Origin: Lingula anatina
Lineage: Eukaryota > Brachiopoda > Lingulata > Lingulida > Lingulidae
Direction: 5' to 3'
Length of the DNA: 64,000 nucleotides
Assembly: GCF_001039355.2 (NCBI RefSeq)
Contig: NW_019773736.1
Location: 1,245,473-1,309,472, forward strand
This document shows, piece after piece, positions 1 to 10,587 of the stretch. A model generated the notes under the pieces. It saw only the letters and a program-made list of their open reading frames with translations. It did not search any database and was not told the origin of the DNA. Numbering within the stretch: the first letter of the stretch is position 1; every line of letters starts with the position of its first letter. Position numbers and translations under genes: made by a program.

Positions 1-1790
1 GGGGGGGCTTTCACGTATAATGTCAAATTTTTTCTCGTTGGAAATGTCGTCTTTCAGCGACTTTAAATTGATACAAAGGAAACACGCAAAACAGGATGAA
101 TTGGCACTGTTGCGTAATAGATTGAAATTCTACAGACCGGAAGAGATACATGTAAAAAACAGAAAAATATCCGCGAATAAATTTCGTCAGCTTTAATTCG
201 TTACCGCAAAGCTTTTGCTAGTCTTCAGTCATTTCTGATTCTACTTTCCTCCAATTTCTGCGAATTGATTTTTGGACGATTCTCATTGAATACTCGGAGA
301 TAAGGATGCCAAATGTAACTCATTAGCCCACAAACAATTTGTTATATTGCTGACATCCTTGAAAAAACGATTTACGTTTTTTATTGCGTTAATCATTCTT
401 TAAAAGACAATAATCATGTATTTCACAAAAATTGTTGGGAAATAATACATGGAATACTTAGAATCAACGGAATGGTATAACAGCTTTAGAGTTATACGTA
501 CTCGTATTTTTCGAGTGCTTAAAAATAGCTCCCAACTGGCAGTGGATGTTTTTTTACATTATCCAAAACGAGCTGCTGTAATTCATTAAATAAGAGTTAA
601 TGATATACATCGCCTGTAATTTCCTTTCCAATATTATGTTGTGAGAGATATCGGCTGATGCACTGCTCTGCTCTGACTTGTCATAATATACTCTATATAC
701 TTTTGTAGTATAAGCTAGTTTTACGGATTATATGAAAAAAATAAAATTTTATGAATTATTCAAGAGCTGTTTAACAAAATTTCAATTTACTTCTACAGGC
801 CCTACCCGTAGAACTGTGCCGGTTATCAGCTACGAAAAAAATCTTCAATAATTCTGACTCTGTTATCTGCAACTTAGATCCGACAAAAGGTATGTAAAAA
901 TGTCGCTCTATTTTAATTCTTTTGCAATCAAAGATCATGAGCACGAGAAGCCACTTCGAGCTTTTATTTATTTATTTATTTTTTTTAAATTTTTTTAAAT
1001 AAGTTACTGCTTTCGTCTTTCTCGCTTTCTTGTTCGCTCGCTTTCCATCCCGTCCTAACCAACACTGCGATTATTAAGTAGAATATTGTGCTCAACAACT
1101 TGTAAACCACATACACAATCTTTAAGCGACATTAAATTTCCACATTTTTATGAAGATGAAAAATTAATACCTGCAAAATCCCTGTCCAAGTTGTAAGCTC
1201 AGATATATCAGATAGCTCCACCACGCAGTGCTAGCCTTCATTTTTATCATTATTTTCTCCTGTGAACCGACTAGAACGATTTCACGGTGCGCATACCGTT
1301 TATAAACATCAGCAGTACAGGGGCACTGCCTGGACACGGTCAACCATTTAACCTCAAACGCGGAAATTCCTAAAAACCAGTATTTACTAGGTGTCCTGCA
1401 GCCGTCACGATCTATACGTTTTCTAAAAGTACATTGACTGTGCTACAGCTAAGCATAGTTTGTTTCCAGTGCATTGCACAGTCACATTTATCAAGGCATG
1501 GCTGTCTAGGGTAATAAAAATAACAGATATGCTCTGTACGTTGCGAGTGCTGGACAGAGCATTTTAATGTCCCTGGAAATAGGTTCAGGTGTATTTAAAT
1601 TACAAATAACTGTTGCTCTTAATCCATATTATATACACATTCTGAACAAAACCACAAAACATTTTGTATCAAAAAGCTATTTAAGTTATATTGTTTTATG
1701 ATGCCGACAAGAACATATAATGAACGTTTTTCCTTGAAACTCTCTCTAAACAGTTCGATAACATGCCTCTATCTGACAATTTGTTCAAAA
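1..1790. other. Intergenic, no gene seen
   Basis: AT-rich sequence without long open frames, recognisable splice-flanked exons or RNA genes. It is the 3' flank of the minus-strand CAP gene. Confidence 0.6.
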
Positions 1791-1793
1791 AAT

Positions 1794-1799
1794 TTTATT
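1794..1799 (-). promoter_or_regulatory. Poly(A) signal of the CAP gene
   Basis: TTTATT on the plus strand reads AATAAA on the minus strand, 66 bases past the CAP-gene stop codon. The spacing and canonical hexamer support use, but no cleavage site can be seen. Confidence 0.5.
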
Positions 1800-1864
1800 C
1801 GCAGTGTTTTCATGCTCACTGCATTATGAGAAATTCCCAACAAAAGGATAACACATCCAATATT

Positions 1865-2058
1865 TCAGTCTTCAATGGGAATATCCTTAGCATGTAGCGG
1901 CGGCGGAACATTTTTCCTATATTCTCCGGGAAAGTTTCCGTTGCCAGGAGGCTTGTAGTTAGCCACCACCACGTGTTTTCCTGTTCCCGGAATATGTGCC
2001 ACGCCCACTCCAACCTCGTGACTGTTCCGCCATATTAACTGACTGAACCGCTTGCTAT
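1865..2058 (-). CDS. CAP gene terminal exon
   Basis: Preceded by the acceptor ttttcag. It opens with two bases of a split Asp codon and encodes the CAP motif, VVVANYKPPGN and the C-terminus to the stop. Confidence 0.85.
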
Positions 2059-3514
2059 CTGAAAACATGGATAAGAGTTTATGCCTTTCTCTCCTTCATT
2101 TCTAAAATAGTAGTTATTAGTTACTGTATAACATTTAATAGTCAAATTTATTTTTACACAAAACATAATATAGGCGACTGTAAAATATTTAATCGTATAC
2201 TGTATAATCATTCTTTCTCCCTTCCTATTCCTTCCCCTCCATCCCTCTCTCTCTCTCTTTCACACGCGCGTGCGCGAGCACAGACCTATAACACGCGCAC
2301 GCACAAACTTGCCCAAAAACATATATATACCAGTTTACAGACATGCGCACACGCTATGATGCACACGCATTATTAAGTGAGCAATGCTACCTTTTCTCCA
2401 CCTCGGGTTTTTGTAATCATATCCGTATCCTTCTGCGTACCAGTGTTCTGTTACAGCCTCTCCAGTCAGCTGGTCCTCAGAATCCACCAAAAATATGCTT
2501 TCCCCCACATCTGAAACAAGGAAATCGCCGAAATGGACTGATTTTAATTATAAGTCCAAACTTCCAATATTCCAAGCCTATAATTACAGTTGGTCCTTGC
2601 CGGTAGTCCAAGGGATGGAAATCCGGGGTTCCTTATGACTAGGATCCAAAATAAAGAGGATAAGAAAGCGGCAAATCGCCTTTGAACCATGATACCTTCG
2701 GGTAAACATTCCCCTATTGTCTAGTTAAGCTGTTTTGATAGCTTAGACAGCGTGTGGTCAGGCTAGCGTGACGAAGCGTGCACAGGCAGTTATCGCACAT
2801 TACCGTATATTCTCGCGGTTGCTACGTTCCCGTCCGCCATGTTGGTTGTAAGTTTCAAAACGCTGTTGATTTCGTGAAATGTTTTAACGTTTAATATTGC
2901 AGGAAGTATTAAAAAATGGGTCTGTATACCATAACGTTCTTTTATTTTGGATCCTAGCTTATGATTACGACAGGTTAGGGTAAATCGGAGGATTGGGGTT
3001 AGTACACAGGGGCGGATCCAGAGTCTTCCAAGTTATCTTTGTTGATCCATCCTCCATTTTTGACCGTCTTCCAACAGAAAAAAATTAGATACCCGTCAAT
3101 GTAAACTTGAAAATCTTGAAAAACTTGAAAATCTTCAGGAAGACCCAAAAGACGACTTCAATCCGCCCCTGAGTATATGTATATGTATATGGGGCGAATG
3201 TCACCTGAACAAAGCAATGGGGAGCTGACTACGCGGTTATTAGCGGACAACCATTCCTGCCACACCGGCTGTTATAAATTTCCAGGCACAGCCTGATTTA
3301 TTTTATTTCCTGTGAAGTAAGATTTTAAATCTATTATAACAAGGGCGCTTACTCGGGTTTTCGCTGTACTGGAGATATTTTTTCTCTGCCACCCTGTCCG
3401 CCCACTCCTGTGCTTGTTTGGCCAGGTCAACTGACCAGGTCAACTCCGGACACCCGTGGTCACTTCTGTAGGCATTGTGTGCACGGAGACAGGACTCTTG
3501 AAACGCTTGCAGCT
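1865..3514 (-). CDS. CAP-domain (GAPR-1/GLIPR2-like) protein, 5' part not found
   Basis: Minus-strand gene with exons 3514-3353, 2510-2391 and 2058-1865, joined by two phase-1 introns with GT-AG ends. Together they give an almost complete CAP (SCP/TAPS/CRISP/PR-1) domain of about 155 residues: helix 1 with AHNAYRSDHG, a VGES segment, EHWYAE, the CAP motif FSQLIWRNSHEVGVGVA, and the barrel end VVVANYKPPGN, then a short tail PIED and stop. CAP proteins are secreted or membrane-associated; no enzyme activity is assigned. Aligned with GAPR-1, the two glutamates of the CAP tetrad remain (in GES and YAE) but both histidines are lost: LKHS reads LQYS, and the HF before the CAP motif reads RF. The first exon here starts in phase 2 after an acceptor, so at least one upstream exon with the start codon is missing. 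A fragment of a multi-CAP protein is possible. Confidence 0.85.
2391..2510 (-). CDS. CAP gene middle exon
   Basis: A 120-base exon between acceptor cttgtttcag and donor G|gtagca, phase 1 on both sides. It encodes VGESIFLVDSEDQLTGEAV and EHWYAE, the conserved centre of the CAP fold. Confidence 0.8.
2639..2957. mobile_element. MITE with inverted ends and exact 7-bp target duplication
   Basis: Inverted ends start CTAGGATCCAAAATAAA and finish TATTTTGGATCCTAG. The flanks are the direct repeat CTTATGA at 2632-2638 and 2958-2964. There is no coding capacity. It lies in an intron of the CAP gene. Confidence 0.8.
3007..3171. mobile_element. hAT-type MITE, copy 1 (CAGGGGCGGAT ends)
   Basis: About 165 bp with ends CAGGGGCGGATCCAGAG and ATCCGCCCCTG. 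Flanking AGTACA and AGTATA look like a decayed duplication. It is the best-preserved of four family copies (others at 22241, 23897 and 58682) and sits in a CAP-gene intron. hAT membership is inferred from the CAGGG terminus. Confidence 0.75.
3353..3514 (-). CDS. CAP gene 5'-most exon seen
   Basis: A 162-base exon from acceptor atttcag to donor ccga|gtaagc. It encodes the first two helices (FQESCLRAHNAYRSDHGC to LQYSENP). It begins inside a codon, so it is not the start exon. Confidence 0.85.
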
Positions 3515-3587
3515 CTGAAATGTCAGAATTGAGATTAAGGCGCATCCCGAAGACACTTAACGGAATGTTGTTTGCTAAGGAGACAAA

Positions 3588-3588
<1 letters not shown>

Positions 3589-3632
<44 letters not shown>

Positions 3633-3633
3633 A
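3589..3633. repeat. (GT)n microsatellite
   Basis: GT run turning into GTGC units. It translates as Cys-Val repeats in shadow frames, which are not genes. Confidence 0.95.
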
Positions 3634-3635
3634 AC

Positions 3636-5914
3636 ATGTGTGTGTAATCTCCTTGCTTGGAGATGTTATTCCGCGGCTGTATTATGTGTTCCGCAAAGAA
3701 ATAAAAAAATCGGTATCTTTCAAAGTGATTATAAAAATAATAATTAACACGCATTGAATCGTGATAGAGCGTATTTATTTATAATCGTAATACATTCTGA
3801 TAATGACAATCTGTAGTAAAATTATTTCAGCCAGAATCCTCCAAACGTTTTTCACCCCCGCCCTGTTATCATGTCGCTGCGCAGACACATGCTGTAAATA
3901 AAACCTTGACACTTCTGTGTCACTGTGCCCGGTAGCATTAAGTAAAAGCGTGTGTTTGCTCTTGTTTGTACCTGGATAAATGACACGCGATGACACGAAC
4001 CTCTTGAAGTTGGGTAAATAAAGTACACAAGGGATGAATGGTGGAGACAGTCTCGATTTTCAGCAACCCCACGCTATTTATGCTTTGGCCTAATAGGCGT
4101 AAGGCTCTAAACCAACTAAAGTAAAAACACAAGAATCAACACGCAAAGGAAAATGTGGGACGGAGCAGGGAAAAGGACGCTCAAACTGGCATTATAAGTC
4201 GTATCATATGGCACCAAAGAGAGAGAAGGAGAGAGAGAGAGAGAGAGAGACTCGTATTGTTCTGTCCCCTTGGACAATGTTGATGTTCAGGCCTCGCTTT
4301 CGACCATCCTTCCAAAGGATGAGCACATTGCACTTAAACCCCAGTGTCACAGTAAGCTACGTATTTTAACTCCCGTTTTTCAGTGCCACAGCACTTGCTA
4401 TCTCCAACTGTGACAACTGTGACTTAGAACTACGCGTTGCGTGTTCTTTTTGGTTTAGAAAAAAGATCAATAAAACAAAGTGTTCTTCTACTGTTTTGCT
4501 CGTTTTAATTTCCTCTGTGGGATTGCCCAAATCTTTACAGAAAAAAGGAGTCGCTCCTTTCTATCTTCATGCTTTAAAACGATAAGTGAAATTTCAAATA
4601 TTTACAAAGCCAATAGGCAATTCAGTTTTTTTTTTTAAATCAGCACCAAAAGTCAATTTTCTGTGGAACTACGTATATGGAATTAACTATATCGGTTAAT
4701 TCCACAACAAGTGAACGTGTAAGTCATGTTAATGGCACATTTTAGTGTAATATTTGCATAAGTTTTACTTGACCCATAATTTTCACCGTTTTATACTATA
4801 GCACCCTCCAATACAAAAAGAAATTAACAGTTTTTAAAAGCGACAAAAACAGACATGTAAATATTTCACAAAATGTGTGCGTCATTGACATGACTAAAAT
4901 GGCCACGTTTTTGTGAGATGACCCTACTCGTAGTTGAATCATCCTACCTTTATCGTTCATTCTCAGCTCTGGACCCTGTCAGTTACTGTGACTTGTGATA
5001 TGCACCTTTTGTAAATGATCTGAAGAATGTCTACTTTAAGTCGACCTTGTTAACGCCTTCTTAATCCTGCCTACCGAATCTTGTGCAAACATTATATATC
5101 GTGACCGAAGCTTTATATTTTGTCAATATTCATTTCAGTAAGCTTTGTGCGATAACTGTTTGTATATTGATATATTTGAAAGCATCTTTTAAATCAAGCA
5201 GGGAGACGAGGACAACATTCGAATCCTGAGACAGGGCCTGTCAGCTTAATTTCTCCTAGATCTAATAACTTTTATCTTATTTCCTGTGTTCCTTTTCCTC
5301 CATGAACGCTAAGATTTAGCTTCATATTAACTTCTACGCCCCTGTTGATCATTCTCAACGCAACTGCGAGTGTGTATCTTTGATGAAAAAAATAGAAAAT
5401 GTAGGAGAGATATTGAGTATCCATCACCCCCACACAATTCCCAAACGGCCCTTTGGTATTAAAACGTTCAAAAGTCAGGTAATATATCCTACAGGCGACA
5501 CACTATGGGTAGGACATAAATCAAAACACCCACCTCAACAGGTGGCGGGGTTGGTCTGTCAAGATAAGCCGCGTCCATGGCAGTGACGAACGAGCTGCCA
5601 TTTATCGCCCTACTGGATCTACGGCTACCACAAAATTGTCCATGCAAAACACTGCTGATAACTCTGACTGCACAAAGTGCGCCGAAGAATGGCCATAGTA
5701 TATTAAAAACTGGCTATCAAGTTCATTGATAATACCGCAGACTTATTACACGTAACGAGTCATGAATAATGAGTCACGTGCGACAGACGAGAGCATACAA
5801 CAGTGCTTTAGTGCCTCCGGAAGATATAAAACGAGTAACAAAAACAACTCATTGAAAGTAAAGTTAGAAATTTCCAAAATTTTTTAAACGCGTAAGGTTA
5901 AATGGATCTTCATT
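3636..5914. other. Intergenic, no gene seen
   Basis: Upstream flank of the CAP gene. It contains a (GA)n run at 4218-4251 and a small hairpin at about 4679-4703 (GGAATTAAC / GTTAATTCC). No start exon for the CAP gene could be identified here. Confidence 0.5.
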
Positions 5915-6697
5915 TTAACGGGGAAAGTGGCATAAAACAGATTGTTCTGGGGTAAACGACGATGCTCCCACACTTGTACCTACATGTAGGGTTAACGAAT
6001 CCGTCCCGACATTCTAAGTAAGTGCAAACTTTTGGGAAAGTCGATAGTAAACAGTAAATATTGCAATAGCCGCCGGTGGTAAAATGAAATTTATTTTATT
6101 TCCATCTGTCTTTTAAAGTTTATTTATTGTGGAATTATGAATCTCACATGTACCTGAAGAGTTGTTATCCCTTAACATATTATGAAGTACAAACTCTGCA
6201 TGCCGTCAATTTATCTTCAGAACTTAATTACTTCATTTCTTTTTTTAACTATGATAGCTTTACCTCTCCTCTTCATTTATCTACAATATTTCCGCCAAAG
6301 CACGCTTGTAGAAGTATTAAATGGATGCTTCAATGCAGCAAAGGTCTTATCAACGTTAACCGCATGTCAGCAATGTTAAAGGGATAACAACTCTTCGTCT
6401 GAGATCCACATTTTATAATAAATTCACTGAAAACAACTAAAAAAATTAATTCCATTTCACCACCAAAACGGAGGCTATTGCAATTATTTTCGAATCTGTG
6501 CTTGCCATCGGACATCGTGGACCTTTTTAGATGGCTAACTACTCTCCGTTATAATCACATAAGGGATTATTACAAAAATCAAATTTAAAAAAGGACTAAC
6601 TTTGAATGTCGGAACGGATTCATTAACTGTTGGTAAGTATGAGAAAACGTTTAACCCAGGAAAATCCGTTTCATGGCACTTTTCCCGCCAATATGGG
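5915..6697. mobile_element. ~780-bp foldback element with long imperfect arms
   Basis: The left arm (about 5915-6018) and right arm (about 6604-6697) are reverse complements with scattered mismatches: GGGGAAAGTGGCAT pairs with ATGGCACTTTTCCC, and GAATCCGTCCCGACATTC with GAATGTCGGAACGGATTC. A second, inner inverted pair carries GAAGAGTTGTTATCCCTT at about 6158 and 6372. No protein is encoded. Confidence 0.75.
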
Positions 6698-7974
6698 CAG
6701 TTATTATCCCTTTAAATGAAATAAAAACAACACCTTAAAACGCTGTTCGAATGTGCATTTCTCCAGGTATATTGTTGAAAAATGCTCTCGTAATGCATGT
6801 GGTTTGTCTGATTTGTTAAATGCATGTGTACATATCGGCAAGAATGTATTACATGTACATATCAGTAGACTGTAGTACATTCTTGATATCGGATGTATAG
6901 ATTAAAGACAGTATTATAGTTACTCTTATCGGTGTTATATATTTGTAGACATCTGAATCAGATCTGCGATGTACGTGGAAAAAGACGCATTATCTTGTCT
7001 GGGAGCTGTATATAAAAGGTCGAGGAAAGATTTGCAGTACATACACAGTACATACACATAACATAAACATAAATCATTTGTTTACATCCCCTTTTCGGTC
7101 ACCGGCCTCAAGTTTTATAGTGCAGAATGTTCCTCACCTTCTGATGGCGTCAGATAAATTGTAACCTGGGTTTGTGGCTTTGCTTTGTCGAAGCTGTAAG
7201 CGAGTTTTGTGATAAGTCAAAGGTAGATAAGTTGTTATAAGAAGCTCAAAACATACAAAATTATTATTATATTCATTATTTTTTATTATTATTAGGTTAT
7301 TTGTTAAACTATATGTAGTTGGTCAGGGAACTAGCGTGTCATTGGTGGCTTTGTGTGATAAGATTATCCCGTGATATGGAAGGAGATAAAATACTAGTCG
7401 GGTGGTACAGTGGCACGCAATAGGGCCATTTCACTTCCAGCGTGCGGTGCACCCACACTCGTGTTATTGTGCCTGGTATTTTACATATATGTTTAATAAT
7501 ATTTAGACATTATAATACATGAATCGTGCTGATCGTGGATGCTGAGACAGAGTATTAATTTTATAGGACATTTAACATGTAGATGAGCCGGAGCTTTAGT
7601 CATCACGTCCCTGGGAGCGAGGAACGCTAGAAAATAAGCGAGTGAGATCGAATCTTAAACGGGGAAGAATTGGGTAAAGGAATTCATCTTTAGAAGACTT
7701 GGGTTAAGAGGAGAGAACGGAATAGAAGAGTTGTGAGTATTTGGACATCGTTTTGGCCTTAAATGAAACCGTGGTGCGACCTATGCCATATTGACCATGA
7801 GGAGTATGCGTAACAAAGGCTGTGCTTTATGCGTAAACCCTTCGTCTGCAGTGAAGTGCCATGTGTAATAACTGACCTGCGGTGCGGCGCTGAGTTGAAT
7901 GGGAGAAAGGACGTACATGATACCAACGGACGACCAAGGACAAAATATTTCAATCTTACATGTAACTCGACAAA
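6698..7974. other. Upstream region of the EF-hand gene
   Basis: No further gene seen. It holds the TATA box at 7009 and an imperfect hairpin at about 6840-6885. The promoter and 5' leader of the downstream gene are expected here; a 5'-UTR intron cannot be excluded. Confidence 0.5.
7009..7019 (+). promoter_or_regulatory. TATA box candidate
   Basis: TATATAAAAGG is a near-perfect TATA element in otherwise unremarkable sequence. It lies 966 bp before the EF-hand start codon, so use would imply a long or spliced leader. Confidence 0.4.
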
Positions 7975-8556
7975 ATGGGCAACTCGAGATCTAAGAACAG
8001 AATCTCCAAAGAAGATTTACTCTACTTGGCCAAACACACACAGTATGACAAGAAACAAATCAAGCAACTGCACAAGAGTTTCTGGGAGGAAAATCCATCT
8101 GGGACATTGAGTCGGGGAAAACTGATGCACATTTTCTCGTGCATCAATCCGACGATCGACACAAGGAAAGCGGCGGATTTCTACGAGCATATTTTCAGAG
8201 CTTTTGACGCCGATAGAAGCGGGGACATCAACTTCCGCGACTATCTTCTCACCATAAGTATCACTTCTTCTGGGGACCTCCAGAATAAGCTCAGCTGGAC
8301 CTTTTCTATGTGTGATATCGACGGAAACGGTATGATAGGCAAGAAAGAGATTCTCCACATTATGAGAGCGGTCAGTAAAATCAGTCGCAAAGAGGGCGAT
8401 ATTGATTATGTGACACCAGAAGAGTGCACTGACCAAATATTCAGCAAAATGGACCTTGATGACACCGGAGATCTCACCAAAGAAGAGTTTATTAATGGAT
8501 GCCTGAAGGACGAGTTCCTGTGCCGTATGTTGAAGGCCGACGTCATGGGGCCTTGA
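7975..8556 (+). CDS. Neuronal calcium sensor-like EF-hand protein
   Basis: A complete intronless frame of 193 residues. The start is secure: an in-frame TAA lies 12 bases upstream, and the context AAAATGG is good. The protein starts MGNS, the N-myristoylation consensus of calcium sensors. Residues ~36-47 hold the degenerate first EF-hand with NPSG, where the family usually has CPSG. Three full loops follow: DADRSGDINFRD (~77-88), DIDGNGMIGKKE (~113-124) and DLDDTGDLTKEE (~161-172). Length and order match the visinin/hippocalcin/NCS/GCAP/KChIP group, which binds calcium and switches membrane attachment or target binding in neurons and photoreceptors. Which subfamily it belongs to is unclear; the sequence is divergent. 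Animal members usually have introns, so a retrocopy that kept its frame is possible. Confidence 0.88.
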   Translation: MGNSRSKNRISKEDLLYLAKHTQYDKKQIKQLHKSFWEENPSGTLSRGKLMHIFSCINPTIDTRKAADFYEHIFRAFDADRSGDINFRDYLLTISITSSGDLQNKLSWTFSMCDIDGNGMIGKKEILHIMRAVSKISRKEGDIDYVTPEECTDQIFSKMDLDDTGDLTKEEFINGCLKDEFLCRMLKADVMGP

Positions 8557-8961
8557 TTTTCAATCATCTTCAGCCTGTCAGGAGGATTATTCCGTACAAT
8601 ACTAGATTAACTACCACGTCACATTTACGGCGATATTGCTCATACTTTGAAGCAGCCGTAGCAGCGCATAATACATTTGTAGGTATCCTTATTGCATGAA
8701 TTATCACGGTAGAGACAAGATGTGCTAAAACATTCTGGCACGTTAAAATTACCAGCAGGGCCTAATTTACATAAATTGATGTGGCACACTCGACATTTTC
8801 GAGACATATATATTTTACTACCAAATTCAAGTTCAGCGAAAAACTGGCACATTTAGCTTACAGTCAATCATTTGTAGCTGAAAAAAAAAGGTTTGTTCTT
8901 TTACTGTACATCTTCCCGTTCACATCAACAAAGTCCTTTCTACCACAAGCAAGCCAGGGTA
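8557..8961. other. 3' flank of the EF-hand gene
   Basis: No gene seen. The nearest canonical AATAAA on the plus strand is at 9227-9232, inside the duplicated segment. Confidence 0.4.
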
Positions 8962-10586
8962 GTTTCTGCCGTTAGCAATTACTCACAAGAGCGCACGTCT
9001 TTCTGCACAGTCTCTTCTGTAGAATTCTGTATGCGATTGAGCCTTCCTGTATGCAAGACGTACGTATACGTGACATTTGCTTAATTATTCGAACACAAAC
9101 AAGGAGAAAATTACGGGTGCTCAGACGATTCCTCTGATATCAATCCAGAGAACGATTTTTATCAGAAAAATAAGGCATATTGCATATCACTTCATTTTTT
9201 AGTTCATTCACTTATTGATGAGTGGAAATAAATTAGTTGTCTGCATGGGTTGATAGCAGGAGCGGTTTAATGACCGCCACAAAGAAATAAAATAAATGAC
9301 AATAGAGCAGAAAGACGGGGACCACGCCATTGAATCACGTAACTAAAACACGTGGGTCGAGCACAGGATGAGTCAAACGACACCTCCACAGGACGTACGT
9401 GTCAAGTAAAAATAATGATCTGCCGTTAATGACAGTTTCTCATAATTTAACTCATTTTTCACATTAAGATAAATGAAGACGGGGCCGTTTCAACATATCA
9501 TTTTGTGACAAGCAGTATTTTATACATTTATCATGCGAAATATTTATGATTTTTTTTGTAAATTAAACGTCTTAATTACTGGTATAATATGCAAACTAAA
9601 TCACTGTGTTGGGTAAAAAAGAAAGCATCTGCCATAGTTTTGAAGGTGTCACTCGAGGATTTCGGTAGACTGTCCACGCAGAGGTGCCTGAGGTACACGT
9701 AAGATAGTATCATAGTATCTCACGCTCACCATCTTCCTTTTGTCGGTGAAAGGGGAAAAAGTCAACAAGGAGATAACTTGGCATATATTTTGATGTTTGT
9801 GTCGATACTCGTCATAGATAAGCATAAGTGTATGTCAATGTTGTACTTAATTATTGCTAAGGCGTTCGGTGGGTCTTAAAAGTCTATTTTATTGAGTGGT
9901 AGCAACAAAATTAAAAGGTAGGCTACTTCGTTTTAGTAAAAGCACCACAAATGCCATACAGAAATATAATGTTTGTGATTATGAAATTGTGTATCTGAAA
10001 GTTTGATAATTTTTGACCGTTGAAAAGATATGGTAATTACCGCAAGTCGACCTGCCGAGATGGGTGGTACCACGTCAATCCAACAAGACCGGACATAAGC
10101 TAGAATCTATCAAACTAGATACAATAACAACCTGCAACCTATACCAGGTTCCACTTCACTCACTGTAAGTCCCACGAAACAAAGTCCTTTCAGTTTCAGT
10201 GCACCAAAACGATATTGTGATAAGAGTAATTTATCGACATCTTCATTGCCAATGTAGAGATATTCCAGATAGGAGGGAACAAAAGCGGCACTTACCTAGG
10301 CTGTGGACGACAATAGTTACCTTGATGCAACTAGACCGTAAACAATGTGAACCTCTTTTCCCACCAAGTGATTTCACTAAAGCCCCCTTTACACTGGACG
10401 GCGTCCTTTCTGCGTCCAGCAATCCGGCCCCATTTGAGAGTTTAAAAATTATAATATTTTACGTGCCGACAACTGGCCGATCATTGAGCATTCATTCTGA
10501 TACAAAATTAATGCTCGTCCCTCCTTATTAAGACCACAGCGATGCCAAATTTCATGGTCGTAGAGAGGACGCAGAAAGGACGCCGT
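8962..10586. repeat. Direct duplication, copy 1 (1625 bp)
   Basis: Nearly identical to 10588-12207. The only difference noticed is a 5-bp insertion (TAGTA) near 9714, which accounts exactly for 1625 versus 1620 bp. Copy 1 stops inside the right inverted repeat of a MITE and abuts an N. No supported gene; a 110-residue frame at 10199 has no recognisable domain. Confidence 0.95.
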
Positions 10587-10587
10587 N
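10587..10587. other. Single N (assembly join)
   Basis: The only ambiguous base noticed in the window. It sits exactly between the two copies of the 1.6-kb duplication. Confidence 0.95.

Noticed and set aside
3520-3757. Cys-Val repeat peptides (also at 14665, 37041 and 44229)
   Set aside because: Translations of GT/CA microsatellites.
8017-8436. 139-residue minus-strand frame
   Set aside because: Shadow of the EF-hand gene on the opposite strand.
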